Below are positions 1 through 7,937 of a stretch of 18,825 bases of DNA, one piece after another. Numbering within the stretch: position 1 is the first letter of the stretch; the number at the start of each line of letters is the position of its first letter. The position numbers were made by a program, and so were the translations under genes. Location: positions 1 to 18,825 of the forward strand of contig JAEWTC010000160.1 of the NCBI GenBank assembly GCA_023459675.1, read 5' to 3'. The DNA comes from Bacillota bacterium (GTDB lineage: Bacteria; Bacillota; Clostridia; Christensenellales; Aristaeellaceae). The notes beneath the pieces are model-generated. The model had not been told where the DNA came from, made no database searches, and worked only from the letters and a program-made list of their open reading frames with translations.

Positions 1-66
1 CTGCTTATGCTGTTGTGGGCGCTTCTGCCCCGCATCCGAAACCGCGGGAAGAAGGTGAGCGCATGA
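1..66 (+). CDS. YfhO-family membrane protein, C-terminal end only (partial)
   Basis: An open frame runs from the first base of the window to a TGA at 64-66. It encodes about 21 residues: a hydrophobic stretch ending in LLWALLP followed by a basic tail (RIRNRGKK). The complete YfhO-type protein immediately downstream ends in the same way, with LLLLAGWALLP followed by RFRRKRR. I therefore infer that this is the last membrane helix and cytoplasmic tail of a second YfhO paralogue. Its stop overlaps the next gene's ATG (ATGA, 63-66), so the two are probably translationally coupled in one operon. The assignment rests on a short similarity plus context, and the rest of the gene lies outside the window. 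Confidence 0.6.
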   Translation: MLMLLWALLPRIRNRGKKVSA

Positions 67-2582
67 AAACAAAGCCCTGGTTTCGACTGCTGTCGGCGTT
101 CGCACTGCCTATACTTCTTTATACGATTATCCTTGCGGCCGCGCGCGTTGTGCCGTTTGGAAACAACACCCTGCTTTTCTGGGACGCCAACACCCAGTAC
201 GCCGATTTTTACCAGTACCTGCGCCGTGTATTGCAGGGTGACCAGGACGGCCTGTACTCGTTTGGCTTCGCGTTCGGCGGCAACTCCGTTGGTTTGATCG
301 CCTATTATCTGGCCAGCCCGCTGAATCTCCTTTTCGCGTTTGCGGGGCCGCAGCAATTGCCGCTGATGTATAACGTTTTGGTGCTGCTGAAAATCGGCCT
401 GTGCGGCTTCACTTTCTATCTGTTTGTGCGTTCGGTATACCGATGCGGTTGGATGGGGCTTTTCTTCTCCACCAGCTACGCGCTGATGGCCTATGTCGCC
501 GCCTATGCCTGGATACCCATGTGGCTGGACGCGCTAATCTGGCTGCCGCTGGTGGCGCTGGGCCTCCGCCGGATTGCATCGGGCAAGCGTCCCTTTCTCT
601 ATATCCACACCCTGAGTATCACGGTGTTCAGCCAGTTTTATATCGGCTATATGGTTTGCCTGTTTACGCTTATATACTTCCTGTTCCTGCTCTTGGAAAA
701 GCCTATGCCATGGCGGCAGAGGCTCCGCGCCTGTCTGCGGTATATTCTCGGGTCGGCGCTGGCAATCGGCCTCGCGGCGGCACTGCTGCTGCCAGCCTTT
801 CACGCGATGTCCGGCAGTTATACGCTGTTTGACCTGTCCCGGCTGCAGTTCACACAGCGGCACGGGCTGTTTGATATTTTTACGAAGTTTTATACCGCAA
901 CGATCAGCATTCCGCAAATGGTCGGCGGCATGGGTAATCTGTCGATCGGCACTCCGATGACCGTATTGTTCATCCTATTTTTGTTCAATCCCGCCATCCG
1001 GCTGCGGGCAAGGCTTTTCCTGCTCGGGTTGTGCGCTTTCTTGATCGTCAGCTTCCAGATTGACGCGCTGTATTTCCTCTGGCACGCATTTGAATACCCG
1101 TCGTGTTTCCCAGCACGGTTCTCCTTCCTTTTATCCTTTCTCATGATCGAGATGGCATATCAGGGGTATCATGCGCTGGAAGAGACCGCTTTCCCCCGCC
1201 TGTCCGTTGTATCCGCAAGCGTAGCCGGCGGGTTCGCCATGCTGACGGCTGTGCTGTTCCACTCGCTCGAAATGGAATACATCGCGTTCAAAACCCTGGT
1301 GATGGACTTCGTCTTCTTCATTGCCGCCTGCGGGCTTGTGATTTGGCTTTCACAGAAGCGGCGCCGCCGCCTGTGCCTTATGCTGCTTTGCGCCATGCAA
1401 TCGCTGTGCCTGCTGGCTTCCGGTTATTATGCATACCGGCGCATCAGCCTGGTAAACATGGTTTCCGAAAGCGAGTACGCCGCTTCACAGGCCGAATATC
1501 AATCGATCGTGGACCAAATCCAAACGGCTGACGACGGCGTTTACCGCATGGAGTTGAATGATCTGCGGACCGATAACCAGCCCCTGTCGCTGGGGTACCG
1601 CGGCCTGTCGCATTTCAGTTCCATCGTGCAGGAAGACTTTCTAGATTTTACCAAAGCGATCGGGGCGCATCACGATTATTATGACATCGCGTTTCGCAGC
1701 GGTACCACGCCGGTGCTCGCATCCCTGTTCGGGTTGAAATACATCGCGCTCAAACAGGATGCGTCCTATGGCGAGGTCCCCGGGGAATATACGCCGCTGT
1801 GGTCAATTAGCGACGTGACTGTATATGAAAACCCCACCGCGCTGCCGCTTGCCTACCTGGTTCCTCCCCAGCGCTATACGCTGGACGATAGCAATCCCTT
1901 CGTCAATCAGTCCATGCTGCTCAAGGATCTGGCAGGCGTCGAGACGGATGTGTTTACACCCTTGCCGGATTTGCAGCGCACCTATGACGGCACCTGGGAA
2001 ACCTACAGCTTTACGGCGCAGGCCGGGCGGCAGCTGTATATGAAATCCGCATCGTATTCATACCGTATAAACGGCGGGGAGGAACTGCCCGGCAAGCTGC
2101 TCAACGGCAGCATCCTGCTGCCGGTTCCGGCAAAGGATATGGCATACAGCACTGGCATTACCGCCCCGCTTAAGATGCAGCTTGCATACTTTGACCCTGC
2201 CGTATTCCAAAGCGCAATGGACGTACTCTCGTCGTACACCGCCGCGGTATCCAGCGAAACGGATTCCCGGCTCGCCATACAGGTAAACGTGCCGGAAGGC
2301 AGACAACAGCTGATGGTCACCATTCCGTATGATCCAGGCTGGCATGCCTGGGTGGACGGCGTGGAAGCGGAAACCGTTAGCCGCTACGGCGCGTTGCTTG
2401 CGATTAATTTACCGCCCGGCGCGCACGAAGTGGAGCTTCGGTTTATCCCCGAGGGTCTTGATACGGGCTTGCTCATCAGCGGCGTCAGCTTGCTCTTGTT
2501 GGCAGGCTGGGCGCTGCTGCCGATAATGAACCTGCGTTTCCGCCGGAAACGGCGGGACGGCGCAAAAGGAGAGATCGCATGA
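63..2582 (+). CDS. YfhO-family multi-membrane-spanning protein (GT-C-like, envelope glycosylation)
   Basis: This is an 839-residue polytopic membrane protein. Many hydrophobic helices fill roughly residues 10-460. A large hydrophilic, presumably extracytoplasmic region follows (about 470-810), then one last helix and an Arg/Lys-rich tail. The C-terminal block with DPGWHAWVDG and a GAHEVELRF-type strand is typical of the YfhO family. In Bacillus-type bacteria YfhO acts with an undecaprenyl-phosphate sugar synthase to glycosylate lipoteichoic acid, and a similar role here is an inference. ATG 63 is chosen because a GAAGGTGAG ribosome site precedes it and it overlaps the upstream stop as ATGA. 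A GTG at 15 in the same frame would add 16 non-hydrophobic residues inside the upstream gene. It also overlaps the next gene by ATGA, so this is the middle gene of an operon. Confidence 0.85.
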   Translation: MKTKPWFRLLSAFALPILLYTIILAAARVVPFGNNTLLFWDANTQYADFYQYLRRVLQGDQDGLYSFGFAFGGNSVGLIAYYLASPLNLLFAFAGPQQLPLMYNVLVLLKIGLCGFTFYLFVRSVYRCGWMGLFFSTSYALMAYVAAYAWIPMWLDALIWLPLVALGLRRIASGKRPFLYIHTLSITVFSQFYIGYMVCLFTLIYFLFLLLEKPMPWRQRLRACLRYILGSALAIGLAAALLLPAFHAMSGSYTLFDLSRLQFTQRHGLFDIFTKFYTATISIPQMVGGMGNLSIGTPMTVLFILFLFNPAIRLRARLFLLGLCAFLIVSFQIDALYFLWHAFEYPSCFPARFSFLLSFLMIEMAYQGYHALEETAFPRLSVVSASVAGGFAMLTAVLFHSLEMEYIAFKTLVMDFVFFIAACGLVIWLSQKRRRRLCLMLLCAMQSLCLLASGYYAYRRISLVNMVSESEYAASQAEYQSIVDQIQTADDGVYRMELNDLRTDNQPLSLGYRGLSHFSSIVQEDFLDFTKAIGAHHDYYDIAFRSGTTPVLASLFGLKYIALKQDASYGEVPGEYTPLWSISDVTVYENPTALPLAYLVPPQRYTLDDSNPFVNQSMLLKDLAGVETDVFTPLPDLQRTYDGTWETYSFTAQAGRQLYMKSASYSYRINGGEELPGKLLNGSILLPVPAKDMAYSTGITAPLKMQLAYFDPAVFQSAMDVLSSYTAAVSSETDSRLAIQVNVPEGRQQLMVTIPYDPGWHAWVDGVEAETVSRYGALLAINLPPGAHEVELRFIPEGLDTGLLISGVSLLLLAGWALLPIMNLRFRRKRRDGAKGEIA

Positions 2583-4069
2583 AAGAGCCGGCGCGCGTTT
2601 TCCAGAGACGATGGGTGTGGGTAACCGGCGGCGTGGTTTTTCTTTCGCTTCTGTTTTTGCAGATTACCCATATGGCATGGCAAAACTATCTCCATCGCAT
2701 CCAGATGCTCATGCAGATGTGCATCATCGCCGGAGTTGCCGTCCTCGCGCTACGCTTTGCGCAGGGTAAGGCGTCCGACCACGCGCTGCCGATGCTCATC
2801 CTCTACGTTGGCATGGTGATGCGCATAGGGTATGCGTTGTACACGCCCACCGCTCTGCGCCCGCACGATTTTTACGGTGTGGATATCAACTCCGCGGGGC
2901 ATGCCGGATATATCCTGAACCTGTTCGTCAATTTCAGCCTGCCCCCCAACAATACGGCGCAGTTTTCGCAGCCTCCGCTGTTTTATGCCCTATCAGCAGG
3001 CATTATGAAGATTTATCAATGGCTGTGGGGTGTTGACGACGTAAACCTTCTCATCGAGGCAAGCCGCCTGACCTCCTGCCTTGCGGCGTGCGGTTCGCTC
3101 GCGGTCGTTTATCAGATCGGCAGAGAACTGAAGCTGAACCGAAACGGTATGGTCGTGCTGACGGGCGTTACCGCTTTCCTGCCGGTTCATTATCTGACAG
3201 GCGGGTGCGCCAACCCGGATGCGTTATCTGTATTCTTCCTGTTCGCCATTGTGTGGTATACCATCCGTTGGTTTCATACGCAAACCCTCCATAATACGGT
3301 GCTGCTCGCACTGTGGTTCGGCCTGGGGCTGATGACCAAGTTCACCGTGGCGGTGTCCGCGCTTCCCACGGGTCTGCTGATGCTGTATGTTCTGTGGCGG
3401 CAAAAGGACAGTGCGAAGCGGAAGCGCTTGTTCAAGCTGCTGCTCGTCTTCCTGCTGATCGCAATACCGCTGGGCTTATGGCACGCCGTTCGCAACGCCG
3501 TTTTGTATGGGCAGAAGCTCGGCGGCGTATTTGAGCTGAGCAAGGATACCTATGTGTATATCGGCCAGCTTTCCATGTCCTACCGGTATGGCTGGCTGAG
3601 CATCCATCATTTCTATTCCCCGCTGTTTATAACGGACGTCGTCACCCCCAACTTCTGGATAATTCTTTTTAAGACGGCCGTGTTTGGGGAGTATGTCTAC
3701 GATATCGACAAGTTCGCGCCCATGCTGCTGCTGATCAGCAACTATGCGCTTGTGCTTTTATCGCTTGTTTCCATGTCTATCAAAGCCTGGCGCGCCGTTG
3801 GCAAACAGCAGATCCCCTGGATCTTTCTTGCGCTGACCTGGCTTTCGGCCTTCTTGGCGTATTTCCTGTTTACCGTCCGCTATCCGTTTTGGTGCTCGAT
3901 GGATTACCGTTATGCCATCGTTACCTCTCTTACGGGCGCGCTGTTCCTTGCCGCCGGAATGCCGGAGGGAAAGGCCGGTCGGCTAGCATCTGTCTACAAG
4001 GTAATGGTTTGGTGCGCGTTATGCGGGTTTGCCATTGCGTCCGTCGCCATGTACACAAATATTCAGTAG
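2579..4069 (+). CDS. GT39/ArnT-like polytopic membrane glycosyltransferase
   Basis: This 496-residue integral membrane protein has about a dozen hydrophobic segments spread along its length. After the first helices comes a soluble loop with His96-Asp97 (HDFYGVD), followed by a stretch in which FSQPPLFYALSA resembles the QPPLYY-type signature of GT39/PMT_2 dolichyl- or undecaprenyl-phosphate-sugar mannosyltransferases. These enzymes take a lipid-linked sugar and transfer it outside the membrane, with an acidic residue of the first loop as catalyst. The acceptor cannot be read from the sequence. The start overlaps the YfhO-type stop as ATGA, so the two are coupled and probably act on the same envelope polymer. 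It is the last gene of the operon. The first terminator on this strand is about 290 bases downstream. Confidence 0.8.
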   Translation: MKEPARVFQRRWVWVTGGVVFLSLLFLQITHMAWQNYLHRIQMLMQMCIIAGVAVLALRFAQGKASDHALPMLILYVGMVMRIGYALYTPTALRPHDFYGVDINSAGHAGYILNLFVNFSLPPNNTAQFSQPPLFYALSAGIMKIYQWLWGVDDVNLLIEASRLTSCLAACGSLAVVYQIGRELKLNRNGMVVLTGVTAFLPVHYLTGGCANPDALSVFFLFAIVWYTIRWFHTQTLHNTVLLALWFGLGLMTKFTVAVSALPTGLLMLYVLWRQKDSAKRKRLFKLLLVFLLIAIPLGLWHAVRNAVLYGQKLGGVFELSKDTYVYIGQLSMSYRYGWLSIHHFYSPLFITDVVTPNFWIILFKTAVFGEYVYDIDKFAPMLLLISNYALVLLSLVSMSIKAWRAVGKQQIPWIFLALTWLSAFLAYFLFTVRYPFWCSMDYRYAIVTSLTGALFLAAGMPEGKAGRLASVYKVMVWCALCGFAIASVAMYTNIQ

Positions 4070-4358
4070 CGCCATACCTAAGGCATTGCCCCGGCGCAGC
4101 GAGAATAGCACGCGGTTCAAAGCAGCTGTAAATATTACGCTTTTTCGGATCCGTTTTGGCGTATCTGCCGTTCTGCTTTTATTTCAGACGCTTTGCAGGT
4201 CTTATACCATGGCAATCCTCGTAACCGTTCCCATCCTTGTTTACTGGGCATGGAAGCATCCCGCAGGATGCAGGCCGAACCGGAGGTTTACCCTGTCTAT
4301 AGCCTGTCAAGATCATTTTAAAGTACAATCCCGAACCGTTCTGCGTGTATCGGCAATC
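4070..4358. other. Gap without a convincing gene
   Basis: About 290 bases lie between the GT39-like stop and the terminator. A frame open from inside the preceding gene to 4370 includes a hydrophobic run (translated from about 4150-4260) that could be read as a membrane helix. It has no ribosome site of its own and ends in the terminator stem, so I do not call it a gene. A six-base hairpin (GCATCC/GGATGC, about 4255-4270) has no U-run. The stretch could be a long 3' untranslated region or the decayed remnant of a membrane protein gene. No riboswitch or known RNA was recognised. Confidence 0.4.
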
Positions 4359-4394
4359 AAAAGCCCCTGAAACTCTCCTGTTTCAGGGGCTTTT
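4359..4394. terminator. Bidirectional Rho-independent terminator
   Basis: A perfect 14-base inverted repeat, AAAAGCCCCTGAAA at 4359-4372 and its complement at 4381-4394, encloses an 8-base loop. The GC-rich core is flanked by A and T runs, so each strand ends its hairpin in UUUU. It would stop the YfhO/GT39 operon on the plus strand and the tRNA-Val transcript on the minus strand. Confidence 0.85.
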
Positions 4395-4398
4395 GCAG

Positions 4399-4475
4399 TG
4401 GTGGGATTAAATGGGCTCGAACCATCGACCTCCACGATGTCAACGTGGCACTCTAACCAACTGAGCTATAATCCC
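4399..4475 (-). tRNA. tRNA-Val (anticodon GAC)
   Basis: The minus strand folds as a complete 77-base tRNA. The acceptor stem GGGATTA pairs with TAATCCC, the D arm contains AGTTGGTTA, and the anticodon stem CCACG/CGTGG holds the loop TTGACAT. The T arm contains TTCGAGC, and the 3' CCA is encoded. The anticodon GAC reads valine codons GUC and GUU. It has its own promoter just upstream and the bidirectional terminator five bases downstream, so it appears to be a single-gene unit. Confidence 0.95.
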
Positions 4476-4494
4476 AAGGTTTTGCGGCCAAGAT

Positions 4495-4523
4495 ATCGTA
4501 GCATACTCTCTTTTTTTTTGCAA
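4495..4523 (-). promoter_or_regulatory. Promoter of tRNA-Val
   Basis: On the minus strand, TTGCAA (4523-4518) and TACGAT (4500-4495) are separated by exactly 17 bases. This predicts a start near 4488, about a dozen bases before the tRNA 5' end. A run of nine T on the plus strand (4511-4519) lies in the spacer and reaches into the -35 box. Confidence 0.65.
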
Positions 4524-4552
4524 GCGTTTCCCGTGCAAAAACCATCGAGGAA

Positions 4553-4582
4553 TTGTTGTTGTCTTTGCCCTATTCTTATACT
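4553..4582 (+). promoter_or_regulatory. Promoter of the sortase gene
   Basis: TTGTTG (4553-4558) and TATACT (4577-4582) are 18 bases apart, predicting a transcript start near 4589. It stands back to back with the tRNA promoter, with about 30 bases between the two -35 elements. The predicted start leaves no room for a ribosome site before the ATG at 4599, which supports the ATG at 4617. Confidence 0.5.
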
Positions 4583-4604
4583 AAAATAGAACATATGGAT
4601 GCAT

Positions 4605-4609
4605 AAGGA
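4605..4609 (+). promoter_or_regulatory. Ribosome binding site that sets the sortase start
   Basis: AAGGA lies seven bases before ATG 4617. No comparable site precedes the in-frame ATG at 4599, and the in-frame ATG at 4626 is 16 bases from it. Confidence 0.6.
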
Positions 4610-4616
4610 AAGGTTG

Positions 4617-5663
4617 ATGAAGCGGATGAGCCGGCAGTACCATGCCGATGGGCGTAACCCCCAGAAATCAACCGTATCCGATACGGCGCAGGGCAAGCGC
4701 GACGCTCGTGCGGACGATAATAAAGCTAAACCCGGCAGTGTTCCTACGGAAGCCCGTTACCGGCAAGGTTACTTTCCAGTCACGCCGCCTGCGCCAACCC
4801 AAAGCGCCGCTCCCGCCAGGCCCCGCCGTTACCTCTACCGTATAACGCTGGGCGTTTTAGCCTGTGTGTTTCTGTTCGCCTCCTTTCAGGTGATCCAGTA
4901 TTTCGTCAAGAGTCATCAGGCAAAGCAGGAAGAGCGGATGGTGCAGGCGATGATCGCCGCAAACGAGCCAAGCCCGGCCCCTGCCGGTCGCGACGAACCC
5001 CAGCCAACCGCCACTCCTGAGGCTCCACCAACGGCTCAGCCTGCCGCAGCCGCAGCGCTGCCCGCCGCGTTCCAGCCGCCGCCGATGCCCGAAGTGCTGC
5101 CAAAGTTTACGCAAGCCTTATTGGCCAACCCGGACACCGTCGGTCAGCTGCAGATGGGCGAATCGATCAATACTTACGTCGTTCAGCGGGATAACACGTA
5201 TTATCTGCGGCGTTCGTTCGCCGGCGAGTACAGCTTTTCTGGCGCGGTATTTCTGGACGTCACCTGCTCTATTTACCCGCAAAGCCGCGTGCTCATTCTT
5301 CACGGCCATAACATGCATGACGGCACCGCGTTTGGCAAACTGTCGCGCTTTGACGATATCGATTATCTGAATCGGTATCCGGTCATCCGGTTTTCCACGC
5401 TGTACGAAGCGGCAAGCTACATCCCGTTTGCCTGCGTGTATTATTCCGTGGATCCCAAATCCGATCTGTATCTGGATGTGTACCAGATCAACCTGATGTC
5501 AGGCGACGCTTTCACGCAGTTCATAAGCCATGTCGAGGCAATGGCGGAGTACAGGCTGCCGGTGCCGGTGGCCAAAACCGATTCGATTATCATGGTCACA
5601 ACCTGCGCCGATAACGCCGATTTGCGTTTTGCGGTATTTGCCGTAAAACAGGAACCGATTTAG
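4617..5663 (+). CDS. srtB: Class B sortase
   Basis: This 348-residue membrane-anchored transpeptidase cuts surface proteins at a sorting signal and joins them to peptidoglycan or to each other. The N-terminal tail of about 70 polar residues is presumably cytoplasmic. One membrane helix follows at about 74-94, then a Pro/Ala-rich stalk (about 112-165) and the catalytic domain. Visible catalytic residues are His231 in HGHN, Cys330 in VTTCAD and Arg337 in DLRFAVFA, in the order and surroundings typical of class B. Family members are usually about 230-280 residues, so the long tail and stalk account for the extra length. The start is set by the ribosome site at 4605-4609. No protein with an LPXTG-like or NPQTN-like signal is in the window, so its substrates are unknown. 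It is probably co-transcribed with the GH65 gene. Confidence 0.88.
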   Translation: MKRMSRQYHADGRNPQKSTVSDTAQGKRDARADDNKAKPGSVPTEARYRQGYFPVTPPAPTQSAAPARPRRYLYRITLGVLACVFLFASFQVIQYFVKSHQAKQEERMVQAMIAANEPSPAPAGRDEPQPTATPEAPPTAQPAAAAALPAAFQPPPMPEVLPKFTQALLANPDTVGQLQMGESINTYVVQRDNTYYLRRSFAGEYSFSGAVFLDVTCSIYPQSRVLILHGHNMHDGTAFGKLSRFDDIDYLNRYPVIRFSTLYEAASYIPFACVYYSVDPKSDLYLDVYQINLMSGDAFTQFISHVEAMAEYRLPVPVAKTDSIIMVTTCADNADLRFAVFAVKQEPI

Positions 5664-5675
5664 GAGGGTTTACCG

Positions 5676-7937
5676 ATGCTCCAGCTGATACATCCCTGGA
5701 AAATAAAACTGCAAGGTTTGGACCCCGCGTCTATCCGGCTGGCGGAGAGCCTGACGTCCGTCGCCAACGGGTATATGGGCATGCGCGGCAATTTTGAGGA
5801 AGACTATTCCGGCGACAGCCATTTGGGCACCTATATCGGCGGCGTTTGGTTTCCGGATCAAACGCGGGTCGGCTGGTGGAAAAACGGGTACCCAGCCTAT
5901 TTCGGAAAAACGATCAACGCGATGCGCATGAACGGCATTCATCTGTCCATTGACGGCGAAACGGTGGATTTGGCAACAATCCCTTATGCCGATTACCAAT
6001 GTGAGCTGGATATGCAAACGGGCGTGGTAACGCGCCGCTTTACCGTGATAACCCCCAAGGGGAAAACCGCGATTGCCATCACGCGTTTCCTGTCCGCCGA
6101 CCAGAAGGAATTAATGGCGATATCGCTTGCGATCACCCCGGATCACGAGGCGGAGATCGCGTGTGTTCCATATCTGGACGGCCACGTAAAAAACCTGGAC
6201 AGCCATACGGGAGAAACGTTCTGGGAGTTGCTGGAAGAGGAAGAAAGCGATCACGCCATGGGGATTCTCACCCGGACAAAAGAGAATCCTTTTGGAACGC
6301 CGCGGTTTACCGTAGCGGGCGCGATGAGCGTGTGGGCAAGCGAGCTGGATTTAACCGAAAAGAAACTTGCCGAGGGTTTAGCGGAAGCACGGTATTGCGG
6401 CGTTGCGGCGGCGCACACGACCGTGAAATTCGAAAAGTACGTTTTATGCTTTACCGACCGGGATCATGATTCCAAACTCTTGATGACCTTTGCGCTCAAA
6501 GCGGCGGAGCGTGCCCTGGAAACCGGGTTCGACGTTTTGCTGCGCGCGCATTGCGGTGTATGGCAGGCGCGCTGGGCCGCCTGCGACGTGGAAATTCGCG
6601 GCGACGATAAGGCGCAGCAGGGCATCCGGTATAACCTGTTCCAGCTGCTGGGTACCTACTCCGGCGACGACGCGCGCTTAAACATCGGCCCCAAGGGCTT
6701 CTCGGGCGAGAAGTACGGCGGCGGCACCTATTGGGATACCGAGGGATTCTGCTTTCCCATGTACATGGCGGTTGCCGGCGAGCACGTGGCGCGGCAGCTG
6801 CTGCTTTACCGGTATTTGCAGCTGGACGGCGCATACCATAACGCGCAAATGCAGGGGCTGCCGGGAGCGCTCTTCCCCATGGTTACCTTCACGGGCGTTG
6901 AGTGCCATAACGAATGGGAAATCACGTTTGAGGAAATTCACCGCAACGCCGCGATCGCCCATGCAATTTTTTCGTATACCACCTTTACGGGGGACGAAAG
7001 CTATCAGCTGGCGGAAGGGCTGGACGTGCTCTGCGGTATCGCGCGCTTCTACGCGGGCCGCGTGCATCTGCATAAGCCCACGAAGCGCTACATGATTCAC
7101 GGCGTTACCGGTCCCAACGAATACGAGAATAACGTGAACAACAATTGGTATACCAACCGGATGGCGGCCTGGTGCTTGTCCTATTTCTGCGCGGTATACA
7201 GCCGCGCATCCAAGGAACGCAGGGAGAAACTGCCCGTTTCCGGCCAGGAGCTGGAGCGGATGGCGGACATCTCTGCAAACATGTACTTGCCAGAGGATGC
7301 AGAAACCGGCGTTTTTGTGCAGCATGATACCTTTATGGACAAGGATCTGATGCCCGCCTCCGCGCTACCCTCTGCCGACCGCCCGCTGAACAAGCATTGG
7401 TCGTGGGACCGTATTCTCCGCTCGTGTTTCCTGAAACAGGCGGACGTATTACAGGGGCTGTACTTTCTCAACCACCTGTATTCCCTGGAGGATAAGAAGA
7501 AGAATTTCGATTTTTACGAGCCGATGACCGTACATGAAAGCAGCCTTTCGCCGTGCGTACACGCGGTGCTGGCAGCGGAGCTGCAGTATCATGAAAAATC
7601 GGTGGAAATGTTTGAGCGTACGGCAAGGCTTGATCTGGACAACATCAACCACGACACCGACGACGGTCTGCACATCACCAGCATGGCCGGAAGCTGGCTG
7701 TCCATCGTACACGGCTTTGCGGGAATGCGCACCGTGGAAGGCCTGCGCTTTCATCCGTTTCTGCCAAGCCAGTGGCAGGGCTATGCGTTCCAGCTTCTAT
7801 ACCGCGGCCGCAGGCTGCGCGTGGAAGTGGACAAAGCAAACGTTACGCTGCTTTTGTTGGAAGGCGAACCCTTGCCGCTGAAGATATATCAGAAATCCTA
7901 TACGCTCCGGCAGAAGATCAGCACTGCGCTTCAGTGA
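5676..7937 (+). CDS. Glycoside hydrolase family 65 phosphorylase, probably maltose phosphorylase
   Basis: This 753-residue protein has the length and layout of GH65 disaccharide phosphorylases: an N-terminal beta domain (about 1-270), a helical barrel (about 300-680) and a C-terminal beta domain. The general acid is Glu482 in TGPNEYENN. The loop His411 to Glu419 (HNEWEITFE) matches the loop that distinguishes maltose phosphorylases from trehalose and kojibiose phosphorylases. The expected reaction is maltose plus phosphate giving beta-glucose-1-phosphate plus glucose, in the cytoplasm. There is no signal peptide. An AGGAGG site (5662-5667) overlaps the sortase stop codon and sits eight bases before the ATG. 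No beta-phosphoglucomutase or maltose transporter gene lies beside it, which is unusual for this pathway. Nigerose or another alpha-glucoside remains possible. Confidence 0.9.
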   Translation: MLQLIHPWKIKLQGLDPASIRLAESLTSVANGYMGMRGNFEEDYSGDSHLGTYIGGVWFPDQTRVGWWKNGYPAYFGKTINAMRMNGIHLSIDGETVDLATIPYADYQCELDMQTGVVTRRFTVITPKGKTAIAITRFLSADQKELMAISLAITPDHEAEIACVPYLDGHVKNLDSHTGETFWELLEEEESDHAMGILTRTKENPFGTPRFTVAGAMSVWASELDLTEKKLAEGLAEARYCGVAAAHTTVKFEKYVLCFTDRDHDSKLLMTFALKAAERALETGFDVLLRAHCGVWQARWAACDVEIRGDDKAQQGIRYNLFQLLGTYSGDDARLNIGPKGFSGEKYGGGTYWDTEGFCFPMYMAVAGEHVARQLLLYRYLQLDGAYHNAQMQGLPGALFPMVTFTGVECHNEWEITFEEIHRNAAIAHAIFSYTTFTGDESYQLAEGLDVLCGIARFYAGRVHLHKPTKRYMIHGVTGPNEYENNVNNNWYTNRMAAWCLSYFCAVYSRASKERREKLPVSGQELERMADISANMYLPEDAETGVFVQHDTFMDKDLMPASALPSADRPLNKHWSWDRILRSCFLKQADVLQGLYFLNHLYSLEDKKKNFDFYEPMTVHESSLSPCVHAVLAAELQYHEKSVEMFERTARLDLDNINHDTDDGLHITSMAGSWLSIVHGFAGMRTVEGLRFHPFLPSQWQGYAFQLLYRGRRLRVEVDKANVTLLLLEGEPLPLKIYQKSYTLRQKISTALQ

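Noticed and set aside
15..62. GTG start extending the YfhO-type protein by 16 residues
   Set aside because: The ATG at 63 has a good ribosome site and an ATGA overlap with the upstream stop; the extension only re-reads the end of the upstream gene in another frame.
4202..4210. TATAAG with a TGG before it on the minus strand, resembling an antisense promoter under the GT39-like gene
   Set aside because: No -35 element lies at the right distance and no gene or RNA follows it.
4255..4270. GCATCC/GGATGC hairpin in the 4070-4358 gap
   Set aside because: It has six pairs but no U-run after it on either strand, so it is not a terminator and is too short to call a regulatory RNA.
4398..4589. Plus-strand open frame beginning MVGLNGLEPSTSTM
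   Set aside because: It is the reverse reading of the tRNA-Val gene and its promoter, a well-known false protein pattern seen opposite tRNAs.
6678..7325. A 215-codon open frame on the minus strand opposite the GH65 gene
   Set aside because: It overlaps the catalytic region of GH65 and has no features of its own, so it is taken as a shadow.
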